Origin: Bryopsis sp. KO-2023
Lineage: Eukaryota > Chlorophyta > Ulvophyceae > Bryopsidales > Bryopsidaceae
NCBI GenBank assembly: GCA_030272585.1
Contig: BSYQ01000004.1
Location: 6,014,001-6,078,000, forward strand
Direction: 5' to 3'
Length of the DNA: 64,000 bases
Positions 49,121 to 58,758 of the stretch are shown piece by piece. The notes beneath the pieces are model-generated. The model ran no database searches. It was not told where the DNA came from and saw only the letters and a list, made by a program, of their open reading frames with translations. Each line of letters opens with the position of its first letter. Within the stretch, counting starts at the first letter, position 1. The translations under genes were made by a program, and so were the position numbers.

Positions 49121-49281
49121 TTATCTGGCTCATGGGAGGTACTCAAATTTCAGTAGCCCATACCATCACAAGTTTGTTCAATTTGATTCTTGAAACGCTT
49201 CCCCACCCACTTTCTCCCTTCAAGAAAACATCTTTATCAATCCACCTGCTTTTTAACCACACCCACACATTCCAAAACAAG

Positions 49282-49345
49282 AAATCAATCTTGCAAGTAC
49301 TAAACGCTTGCTTATGTCTTTGTTTAGCACTTGTAAGATTGATTT
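49282..49345. ncRNA. possible miRNA-like or foldback hairpin
   Basis: Arms 49282-49305 and 49322-49345 form a 24-bp stem with one G:U pair and one A-C mismatch around a 16-nt loop. Length and near-perfect pairing fit a miRNA precursor core or a small foldback element. Expression cannot be judged. Confidence 0.3.
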
Positions 49346-49399
49346 GAACCGTTTGCTGTAATTTCAGCAGAAACTCCCGTTTCACGCGGCGGCATCACC

Positions 49400-49785
49400 A
49401 GAGCAAACCGGCTGCCTCCATCCCCAGAGGCTCTGGGCGACAGTCTCCACAGCAGCGTTGGCGTCGCACCACTATCCCTGAAACATCAACGTTGGTGTTG
49501 GCGCTCGCGTCGTCCTGCTTGGTGTCTACTTGGACATCAGCGACGGCACCAGCACCGCTCTCGGCACGATCTGGGTGGGAAGAAAAGCATAACGTATCAC
49601 TTGCTCTGGAAGAATTATTTTTTATTGCTCAGGGGTGATGCTTGCTGCAAATTAATAACTCACTGTTGATAGTGAAAGCTGTTGCTTCATCGATGGCCTC
49701 CACCACAACTGTCGCGCTATGACCCTTGCGGTGGCCTCGGAGGTGACCTTGGCAAATCCCTGGGTGGCTGGAATCGTTTCGAGTG
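49400..49785 (-). pseudogene. GAVADVQVD-family copy 1, probably broken
   Basis: On the minus strand one exon begins after CCCAG at 49570 and reads AESGAGAVADVQVDTKQ, then ASANTNVDVSG, matching copy 3 (58531-58689). The preceding exon-like block, ending before GTGAGT at 49663, matches copy 2 (ATSEATARV region). It carries two extra bases relative to copy 2, which shift the frame. No start or signal peptide was found. Confidence 0.5.
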
Positions 49786-50497
49786 CTGCATGGGTATATG
49801 GTCGAGGAATGATTCGCAGATACTGATTTCAGAAGAAGATTCTTGGGTGAAATGATTTTTTGAAGCAGGTGCAGACTTTATGAGGATGATGGTGCAGATT
49901 TTTGATTGAGACTTGAAACAGGCACCAGGTGAATTCCAGATTTTGTGATTTTGTAAAACACAAAAGGACGAGAACACGATATTATCGCGTGTATGATAAC
50001 CCAGCATTCATCTAAAACATGTTTCGTAGGTTCCTTTCCACACCTAAAAAGGGTGTTCTAGGCCCCAATGGATCTACACTTTGTCTTGAAACCATACTCC
50101 AAAACGTTTTTCTTGGCACAGTTGTTGACTGTCCCAGGCCTGGTGTCTAATTCTGTTTTCAAAATTCCCAGACTGATATTCATCCGGTAACTCAAGGAAG
50201 CCTTGTAGGCCCGGTACGAAATGTTCAAGACTTTGGAAAGAAAGAAAATTGTGTTGCGGAGACATCGGTTGAAAAGATGTCGCATCGCCATCAGTCGACT
50301 AAGCACACACTCTTCGGGCCACAGCCGCGTACAAATACTGACTTCCACCTGTTGTAATCACAAAAAACCCTCCCGAGTTGTCTTCTTTCGATCAGGTTGC
50401 ATTGGCCTCTGGTAGGTGAACGCTTGTGATTTTCACATATTCGTTTGGGATCAGGGGAGGGGTTGATTTGGTTGAGATCTTGGTGTTTGTCGCTCAG

Positions 50498-50977
50498 GCG
50501 CCAGGACCTTGCACCGCAGCGTTGCAATCGCGAGGTCTTCCTCCTAACGAGTTTGATCGTTTCGTTTCGTACGTTATTTCGAGGGAGAACGTGCTGCTGG
50601 GAACGGAGCGTCTGGTTCGACTGCTAAGAACCTTGTGGCCGAGGCTTTCGCTGAAGCAAGGGCTGAAGGTGAAGTTGTCGACCACCCAAGGATTCGCCCA
50701 GGCCACCTCGGAGGCCACAGCAAGGGTCGTCGCAACAGTTGCGGTCGAGGCCATCTGGGAAGCAATCGCTTTCAGTGTCAACAGTGAGTTAATTTTGCAG
50801 CAGGCTTCGTTAAGCACAATGAGAAGACTGCTTTTCATCGATTTTTGTTTTCGCTTGTACCCAGATCGTGCCGAGACGGGGGCCGGAGCCGTGGCTGATG
50901 TCCAAGTAGATCACTGGGACATGTGGCGGCGCCATCAAACCCCAGGATTTGCCAGCCCTCTGTTGCTGTGTTCGTGA
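50498..50977 (+). pseudogene. GAVADVQVD-family copy 2, incomplete
   Basis: It starts after CGCTCAG with a block nearly identical in DNA to exon 2 of copy 3 (58387-58442), but here the frame meets TAA soon after. A second block (about 50583-50785) reads Ala-rich in two frames (LVAEAFAEARAEGE; ATSEATARVVATVAVEA) and ends before GTGAGT. A third block after CCCAG at 50864 reads AETGAGAVADVQVD and then departs from the family. It is probably a decayed or rearranged copy, though an unusual splice pattern could rescue part of it. Confidence 0.45.
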
Positions 50978-51812
50978 TGCTCTGGCGATCGACTTTTTTT
51001 TTGTCCCTGCAGCCAGCGGGATGCCTGTGGGCACGCTGGTGTGCAACGCCGCGCAAGCGAAGGAGCCCACATACTTGAATTTGAGAATTTGAGAAACTTG
51101 AGAATTTGCCACTCCCCTATTACAATGACCTTTAGTAGCCGTTCAGAAAAAAGTTGCGACAAACTAAGCCCATTTAATTCCAGAGAATTCCAGAGATTTC
51201 CTAGTCATCCAGCGTGCAGCAGGACACGCTAAAATTACAAGCCAGGCTAGCTAAAGCCACATTTGGCCTTGCAATTGCACGGAACTGACGCTTTGTGATG
51301 TCTTTGATGTGCTCTGGGGCCCACCTGGAGCATGATTTCTATGTGCGCCGATTATGTTGTACTCAATTTCTTGTGAAAGCAAGAAGAGATGGTTCTTGTT
51401 TTTCCTGCCAGCCAACACCTGGTAGTTGACCCAGCCAGTTCCGCGCTGATGTGTTTTTGAGATGAATCCCTCCCCCCTCCCTTGTTTCTGCACTTCAGTA
51501 GTTAAACCATAGGTGCTACATGTTTCAAGGTTTTATCTGAGGTTTATGGTCATCAGCAAGGGAGTCGAAATTCTTTTTTTCGTCGAGAAATCTTGCTTTC
51601 AAAAGAAATTCAAATTTTGGCAGGAAAAAACACAGTTTAATTTTAAGAAAACTGTGTTTCTTAAAATGACATCCTCCTCCTTTAAGTTTTTTTTTCTTTA
51701 ATCGTTTTTTGAAATGTTTCTCAGATTTGGGTTTGGGATTTCACTTTTTCGCTTGTACCAGTTTTTCGGGATGGGGATTAACACACGTAGGGTTTGCTGT
51801 GGGAAACGACAG

Positions 51813-51932
51813 GCTGTGAGAATTTCCGCATCAACATCTTGCCTGGTTATCGATGTATCCGAGGAGCTCACTACAAAGTGAAAATCGGATTTTCTGAAGA
51901 AGCCCGGGCTGGATTTCGGTGGACATCTGGAG
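51813..51932 (+). CDS. isolated candidate exon, unrecognised
   Basis: An open block between AACGACAG and GTGAGT encodes CENFRINILPGYRCIRGAHY and continues through KVKIGFSEEARAGFRW. It reads like a folded protein segment with two cysteines. A small exon-like block after TTGCCAG near 52138 may follow. The rest of the gene was not found. Confidence 0.3.
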
Positions 51933-52424
51933 GTGAGTTTTCTATTTTATGTTTTTTCATTACTATTTTTTTTTTTCTCTTTAATCATGAATGAGCAGGG
52001 TGGCAAATCAGCAAACCAAAGAAAGGGCTGCAATCAGGATTTTACTCGTTGCAGGAAAAACTTTCTAATTGGATTTTTTGGATTTTTTTTGGGTTTTGCA
52101 CAGTTTCTTACTTCTTGTTTTGGTTTATTTTTGCCAGGAGGCAGAAAGGCATCCCTCAGTCTGGTGATGGTCAGCAGGTAATGTTTTACTTGGGTTTTCT
52201 TTCCACAGTCCACAATCGAGTGGTGAACAGCTGCCCATTGTATTCATTTTCTGTTCAATTTCAGAGGGTTTTTTTCTCATTTTTTCCCTCCTAAACAGGT
52301 GGAACCTGTATCCGATCCCAATTGAAAGCTTTTCTCATTTTTTTAACTTTATTTCTAAAACGAATATAATTATACCTAGTTAAAGCTATATGTGTGCGTA
52401 CATGTGTCTGTTTTTTTTTGGCAG

Positions 52425-52635
52425 ATCAAGTGTGAAGATCATTTTGAAGTGGTTTGCAAGAAAGTTTCGCAGAAAATCTGCAAGCCCGTCGAAAAATGTC
52501 CAAAAGAGGACAAGAGAGGAGTGTGAGGATGTTCCAGAACGACGAACGAGCAGGAAAGTTTCCAAAGGGATTCCGGTGCCGCTGCGAAGAAACTCGTGGC
52601 GGAGGCTTTCGTGAAAGCCCCACGGCCAGGGGAAG
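52425..52635 (+). pseudogene. Cys-patterned exon fused to a LVAEAF-family segment, with in-frame stop
   Basis: After GGCAG the frame reads a C-x7-C-x7-C-x5-C pattern (KCEDHFEVVCKKVSQKIC, then KPVEKC), then TGA at 52524-52526. In the same frame beyond the stop is SGAAAKKLVAEAFVKA, matching copy 2 of the GAVADVQVD family. The block ends at a GGAAG/GTCGTC junction. The stop suggests a dead copy. Confidence 0.4.
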
Positions 52636-53799
52636 GTCGTCACCGTCGTGCCCAAACTCGGATCCCTTCAGCAAGTTTCTTCTCCCTGAGCGTCAGAGTT
52701 TCCCCTTTTCAGCAGAGAGTCGACATGGAAACTTTCAAAGGTCTCTATTTTCGTCGTCGCCTTCCGGATCCGTCTCGGGCTTTCGCTCGTGACCCAAACA
52801 CTTCGAAACCCACGTCTCCTGTCGGGTTGTTTTTGAGTACAGCGTCGCTCGTCCAGGCCCGCAGAAACTCCCGCCGAGGTGACCACCTCCTTCCCACACG
52901 GAGATCTTTCGAAAACAGAATTGTCACACAGAGATCTTCCGAAAACAAAAAAGAGTAAAAAGTAACGCACGAGCGAGCCACGGGCTCCGTGTTCGTCCCA
53001 CAAGTAAAAAGGCCAGGCAACCTCCCTCGCAGAAGCGCGCAAGCCAACACCTTCGGCGAGGGGTTCTTAGAGCATCTCCACCGCTATACTGTAAACGGTA
53101 CTGTAAACGCTATTTTACCGTAATTTCGAAAAATGAATCCCCACCGCCATACTGTAAACGGTAGAGGCTACTGCAAATTAGTAAGCGCTACTGTAAAATA
53201 CGCAAGCAAAACTGAAAATCGGGCCGTTTTACCGTATACGCAAAAAAGTGCGGGAAGGCAGGAAAGGCGGAAACAGGACTTCGCTGGGGTAAAAAGACGC
53301 CGCCCTTTCCCTTGTCGGTTGTCAAGATCTAAGGACGCGTGTTTTCGGGACATATAACGAGGTGGAAGGATTTTGGTCATGGCCTTTGGCGGTTCTCACA
53401 CCCACAGATGTCCCAAACTCGACAGATCCGTGCGTCTTTCGAGACTAACAAACCCAACTGACTTTCCAGTGTGCTTTTAAACGACTCCCAAGCTGCCCTT
53501 CAATACGAATGTCCTTTCGAAACACTTAGAATATTTTGCATACGGTCGCAACGGCCAGCCGATACTCGGAGACGCCTTTTCACGACAGCGTTCCCTCAAA
53601 AAACACTATTATAAGGTGCCGCGCTCCGCGCGCCGGTCTGCGCAACTCCTGTGCGAGCCAGAACACTCGTAACCTATTTTACAGTAAGTGTTTACAATAG
53701 GGATGTTGCGCAAAACTACGTAGCTCCGATTTACGTCGCCACCAGAGGTGGGCGCCCGGCTGGTGGACAGGACCGGACCGGACCGGCAACCACTTTCTG

Positions 53800-53881
53800 G
53801 ACAGGAAATGACCTTTATTGGACAGGTGTCGGACCTGTCCAGACCGGTCCGACACCTGTCCAATAAAGGTCATTTCCTGTC
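53800..53881. repeat. perfect hairpin with 36-bp arms
   Basis: Arms 53800-53835 and 53846-53881 are exact reverse complements with a 10-nt loop (TGTCCAGACC). Confidence 0.95.
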
Positions 53882-53958
53882 TAGTAAAGGTGGACCTTTC
53901 TTAGACCGGGTCGGACCTGTCTAGACCGGCCTACCTTTTTTTTTCTGTTGAGTTGTTT

Positions 53959-54030
53959 CCTGTCCAGACCGGTCTGACCTGTCCAGACCGGTCTGACCTG
54001 TCCAGACCGGTCTGACCTGTCCAGACCGGG
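53959..54030. repeat. 19-bp tandem repeat
   Basis: The unit CCTGTCCAGACCGGTCTGA is present three times perfectly, then partially. Related CCGGTCC words surround it. Confidence 0.9.
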
Positions 54031-54586
54031 CCAAACACCGGTTCTGGACAGGAATTTGCCTTTCTCAGACAGGTTTTAACCTTTCTTAGACAGGTTTCAG
54101 CCTTTCTTAGAAAGGTCTGCAGCCTGTCTGGACAGGTGGTGACCTGTCCGGTTCTTAAAGGACCGGCATTTTTCTGCTGGACCGGACCGGACCGGATCGG
54201 TCCGCCGGTCTTTGGACAGGTTGGACAGGACCGGACCGGTTTTTTACTGCCGGTCCGGTCGGGCCCAGGTCTGGTCGCCACGTCACGTACGACAGCGTAG
54301 TTTCGCGGAAATTTTCACTGATGCTGACAAGGATCCGTTGTTAAACGGAGTCCTGTTTGAAAAAAAATCCAAAATACGTAGGTAGAAAACCTGCATTTCG
54401 CGAAATTACGCTGTCGTACGTGACGTCGCTACGTAAATCGGAGCTACGTAGTTTTGCGCAACATGCCTAGTATCGCCGGTGGGGATAGGTCGACTTTTAC
54501 AGTGCCACGTCGTTTTCGCGTGCTCAGGGTGCCACTGCATATTAGTAATTTACAGTGTCGTTTGCAGTGCAGCGGTGGAGATGCTC

Positions 54587-56264
54587 TTACTCACCTAACG
54601 TCACCTCAAAAGGTGTAGAATTACATCCCCTGCGTGCAGAAGCGCTCCAAAAATGTGGGAGGGGTGGGACTCGAACCCGGGCCGCGGCAACCCCCTTTGG
54701 ATCTCTTGCCGAAGGTAGACCACCACCTTCCAAAGAACTCAGTTTGATGGCGGGCTTCCAACTTCAGGGACCCTTCTGCCTCCCACGTTCAAAACATCGC
54801 TCCAACGTATATACCCCCCAAAATCGAGTCACACACGGAAATGCCCATAACTTTCTTGTTTGAGCCCCGATTTTGCCTCAAACAAAAACCAAAGTGCTTC
54901 GTGTCTCAAGCCTCGTTCTCTCAACCCTCATTGAGATCCAACAACCAACACTCCCGACCCACATCCCTCGGATCCCCTTGGGTAAAGATATGACATCGGG
55001 TTCGGGCAAGATATTTCGTGGACTCTATGTGGCTCTTCCTTCTATGTTCTATGTTTCTGAGGACATAACAAAATGGAAAGCGTTGAGCTAACCAGCAAGG
55101 CTTCGGTTCAAGTATGGGCTGGTCTCTATCGTTTCATGGAAAAAGGGAAATAGGGGGGAGGGAAGAACAAGGACCCTTGGTGGAGGTGCAATTCACCCGA
55201 ATTGATCTTTTGTTTTGGGCTTGTCGATAGAACACGGATACCAAAACACCACGAATGAGTCGACAATTGTTTATACATCGACAGGGAAGACAACAAAGAC
55301 AAGCGTGTTTGATATGGACTGCGATATGGCTCCTTCCATCGATTACACAAATGATCTTCCAGCAAAATACAAGCAACGAAATATGATATTGGCCCAACTG
55401 CCTGAGGAGCGTCTCACATCATCAATAACTCTCACCACAGAGAACGAAAAGCTTCTTGAAATTGCATGAATTTCTACATCCACTACTACTGTAGAGAATT
55501 CTCTAAAGAACTGAAAATTTAACATCAAGAAAGCTGGGATAAACGAGCAGTGAGTTCATCCCAAGAAGCCAGCCACCGGCTGGAATTTCGCTCTGGAAGG
55601 TGGTTACACCCATCATCCGCTCTGGTGCTCTTTGGCTTGAACCCGATGCGCAGAGCAGGTTTCTCGGGATTCTTTACTTCTGAAAATTCTGTTGTAGGAA
55701 TTGTTTGGAAAATGCCCCAGTTGAACAGTAGGCCCTCCCAAAAATTCTTCCTGTTGCTTTCAAGAAACATTCTGTTATATAGAAAAGAAAACAATGGCCT
55801 CACAGTCATACTCGAGCTGCTTCCCCCCTCATTATAATCTGGACGTCAAAAATGTCAAAAATTTTCAGCAAGAAATCAGCCCTGCCTTTCTTTCGCTTTT
55901 CCAAGCAGCCGACGTGGACTCCTCAAATATTTCCAAAAGCAATGTTCAATATTCGCTTTGCTGCTTTTCTGGCATCGACCATTGGCTGACTATTTCCTCC
56001 AGCCCGACCGCATTCCTTCTAGCTTCACTTCAAGTTTCAAAATTCTCGAAATCATTCAGCTCTGCGTGAAGCCTTCCCATCTATTGGATGATTTGAAACA
56101 AATATCATAATAAAAATGAATCGATATCAGTGCACTCCACGAATTATATAAATGATGTTTGTCTGTTTGCACTCCACGAATTCGAGAAATCTCAATTATG
56201 AATGTAAATGAAACAAACAAAATGATTGATGATTTGACCATCATCATTAAATCTATTGCTTAAG
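54587..56264. other. mostly unassigned; contains a tRNA-like B box and weak open frames
   Basis: 54667-54677 on the minus strand reads GGTTCGAGTCC, a perfect Pol III B box. The flanking stem pairs only partly, so it is a tRNA relic or SINE head rather than a tRNA gene. An 85-codon frame at 55215-55469 (plus) and overlapping frames at 55525-55837 on both strands have no recognisable content. Confidence 0.35.
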
Positions 56265-56267
56265 CAC

Positions 56268-57300
56268 ATCAACAACAACAACAACATAATTACATGCGAA
56301 GATGCCGCCCGGCATCTATTGCACAACCATTCACAATAATTAGGTCAAGAGAATCCGTCGACGAGCTAAAGATAAACGCCTAAGAAAGGTAGCAACCCGT
56401 TTCTGACTATAACAACGAAACAACCGAGGTATTGACCGATAAGAAACCAAATCTGGAAAACACCTTCGAATGGATGAAAACGCCGGACAAAAAAACAAAT
56501 GATGAGCCTCATCCTCAATAACTCCCAGCGAACAACAAGGACAAGAGCGATCCATCACGTGGCTACGATCTAATCCGCCATAAACATAAAGATCATGGAG
56601 CCCAACACGAATGTAAAGAACCCGAAGCGAAATTGGGAAAATTCCCGTCAAAGCCACATTAAACCGAAGCTTTGGGTTTAAGCAATGGTAAAACCTCTTG
56701 ATGCTCCCCATATTTCCCTTAAACAGCGATGTCCGAAATTCTTTACGAGCAGCTAAAGACCATAAACGTAAATCCACACTTGCTTCACCATCATAATCTG
56801 GCAAACATCGATGTATCATAAAAAGAACTCGTTGAACCCAAGAACGCCGATGTCGCAAATTCGAGCGCACATAGTCCCATACCCGAACAACTAAATGATC
56901 AGATGGAAGTGTATAAAAAGAATTCAAAAATTTGATAACTTGTCTCTCTAAATTAAAAGCTAAAGGCAAAGCTCCCATCCATAAAGACAAGGTAACGCCG
57001 TTTGAGGCGGCAAACGCAAAACAAATAAGATAAATTTGCGTTGCAGCAATTCAATCTGAAATTTTTGCTGCTGAGTAAGAAAAGGGTACCAAATCGCAGC
57101 TCCATGATTCAAAGTACCTAATACGTACTGCTTGAACAGCCCAAAAGCCACCTTAGGGTTAAAAATAGCATGCCGAGTCAATTTCGAAAATAAATGCCCT
57201 AAAGCTTTTTTTGCTTTGCCAAGAATAAGCACATCGCTGAGCAGCAGCTTTTCATCTCTTGGCACTTGATCGGTCAGACAAAATAAATCACTGAAAAAAA
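56268..57300 (-). mobile_element. LINE 3' half with frameshift and (TTG)n tail
   Basis: On the minus strand, from about 57300, the reading starts in the post-RT region (KAKKALGHLFSKL, LNHGAAIWYPFL, LRLPPQTALPCLYG). It shifts frame near 56975 and continues (GALPLAFNLERQVIKFLNSF) to a zinc-knuckle-like motif (CPCC, HHLFFC) and a stop at 56340. The tail ends ATTATG(TTG)n near 56268. The 5' part of ORF2 is absent and the frame is broken, so this copy is inactive. Its last ~290 bp are indistinguishable from the fragment nested in the hAT element at 6.5 kb. Confidence 0.85.
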
Positions 57301-58228
57301 AAAAAACGAATGGAAACTTCGACCAACAGCATCTAATATTAATAGTGGTGATCTTTTTCTGAAGCTTGTTGCACTGCAGAGGAGAAAGAAAATGCCCCAA
57401 CTGGTGGCTGCTATATATTTCCTTATCAAATTTATATCTTTTTGGACTGTTTTCTTTCCACTTTGCCCGCATTACACGGTGACAGGGAAATTTTTGTGAC
57501 GTGAACCACACATTCACAGCCAAGGATTGCCCTCACTTTGCGATTTATGTGAGTGAATTCATTTCCCCTTCCTGTCCAGATTCCCTCAATGTCTCTGCGC
57601 TTTTCTCCTGATCAGGAGAAAAAAAAATCAGAAACCATGTTTTGGTGTCGATCCAGGGTTTCCTCCAGCCAAAATTTTCATTCAAAGCCGTACCTTGGTC
57701 ATCTGAATTTTCCGAGTTTAATCGAATGTTTTTTGTACATATCAATGTAAGAAAAAAAGCACACGGTGTGTGTGTGTGTTTTTAATAACTCCAAGTGAGA
57801 ATTCCATATTGGTAGGTTGCTCCATGATTCAGTATTAGGAAAAAAAAAAATCGAAAAGCAAGAAAAATGATTTTGCTGTGGTTTCAGAGAATGTCTTACC
57901 CAACATTCCGCCACATCTTTTTCACGCAAAGGGTTTGAATTCTCAGCCAACGAAGTCAAGGAGTTTTGCTTCATTGGCTTTCATTGGCCCTGGTTACACC
58001 CACGAAAGCACAAGAGATCGTCCACGATGTCGCATCGCTGTCGGACTCTCTGGATCGCAAGCGCGTTCAAAAATCCACTGCGGTCGTTGTTGATCACAAA
58101 AAAAAAAAAAAACACTTCTGCTTCTACTCTCCTCTCGAAATTCGTTTTCTCCGGTGTTGAGGCTTTCGGCAATCTAGGGCGTTCTGCTTTTCACTGTGCT
58201 TATCTTTTACTTTTGAGATTCGGGAGAA
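57301..58228. other. unassigned, with a possible coiled-coil exon
   Basis: Mostly unassigned. Around 57975-58093 (plus) a stretch reads TPTKAQEIVHDVASLSDSLD and continues in a charged, helical style. It could be an early exon of the coiled-coil gene further downstream. No splice link was established. Confidence 0.25.
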
Positions 58229-58689
58229 ATGGGCATGCAAAGAGGCGGCGCAGTGATCTTGACCCCCGCCCTCATGGGCTTTGCCTCTGCGTCTGGTAAG
58301 GCGGCAAATTGAATTATTTTATATGTGCGAGTTGCTGTTTGTTTTGAGGACGTCGGTTTCACTGGGATGTTATTATGTTCGTTCAGGCGCCAGGACCTTG
58401 CACCGCAGCGTTGCAATCGCGAGATCTACCTCCTCGTCGGGGGTGAGTTTTGAAGGAGCAACGGCCCCCGCGACAAATCTCATCGTGGAGAGTGCTTGAC
58501 TTGTGTGTGTGTGTGTGTGTGTGCGTTCAGGGCGATTCTGGAGGCTGCGATCGTGCGCGCCACCGCAAACGTGGAGGTGAAACTGTCGACTACCCAAGGA
58601 CTGGGCCAGGAGCTGTCGCCGATGTGCAAGTGGATACCCAGGACGACGCAAACGCCAGCACCAATGTGGATGTCAGTGGGGATGGATAG
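58229..58689 (+). CDS. small predicted secreted protein, GAVADVQVD-family copy 3, three exons
   Basis: Exons 58229-58295, 58387-58442 and 58531-58689 join across GT-AG introns with matching phases to give 93 residues. The N-terminus (MQRGGAVILTPALMGFASAS) looks like a signal peptide with an Ala-x-Ala-type end. The middle is Ser/Arg-rich (ARSTSSSG), then comes a Gly/Arg/His stretch and a C-terminal acidic/Asn tail (GAVADVQVDTQDDANAST, then NVDVSGDG). The intron before exon 3 contains a TG microsatellite. Exon 2 is nearly identical in DNA to part of copy 2 at 50498, and exon 3 matches copy 1 and copy 2 blocks. This is the only copy in the window with an intact frame. Function unknown. Confidence 0.55.
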
Positions 58690-58758
58690 CTCCGCGGATG
58701 CGCCGACGGGTCCGAACGCAGAATTCGTGGGAACGAATCCGAAGGGAAAGATGAGCAG

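Larger units (their letters stand above)
47766..49381. other. gene-free stretch with several hairpins
   Basis: No supported exon. Three inverted repeats are listed separately. The rest is unassigned mixed sequence. Confidence 0.4.
53703..54464. mobile_element. nested inverted-repeat element inside the Harbinger-like element
   Basis: 53703-53736 and 54431-54464 are perfect 34-bp inverted repeats beginning ATGTTGCGCAAAACTACG. Just outside, TAGGG at the left and CCTA at the right resemble hAT ends, but no clean 8-bp target duplication is visible, so the superfamily is open. The interior is built of GGACAGG/CCTGTCC words. Confidence 0.7.
53070..54586. mobile_element. PIF/Harbinger-like non-autonomous element (1,517 bp) with nested repeats
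   Basis: The ends are inverted: GAGCATCTCCACCGCT at the left and its complement at the right. Similarity continues inward in ACTGTAAA words. The element is flanked by TTA at 53067-53069 and 54587-54589. A 3-bp TTA duplication with GAGCATCTCC-type ends fits the PIF/Harbinger superfamily. No transposase frame is present. A second inverted-repeat structure (53703-54464) is nested inside. Confidence 0.8.
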
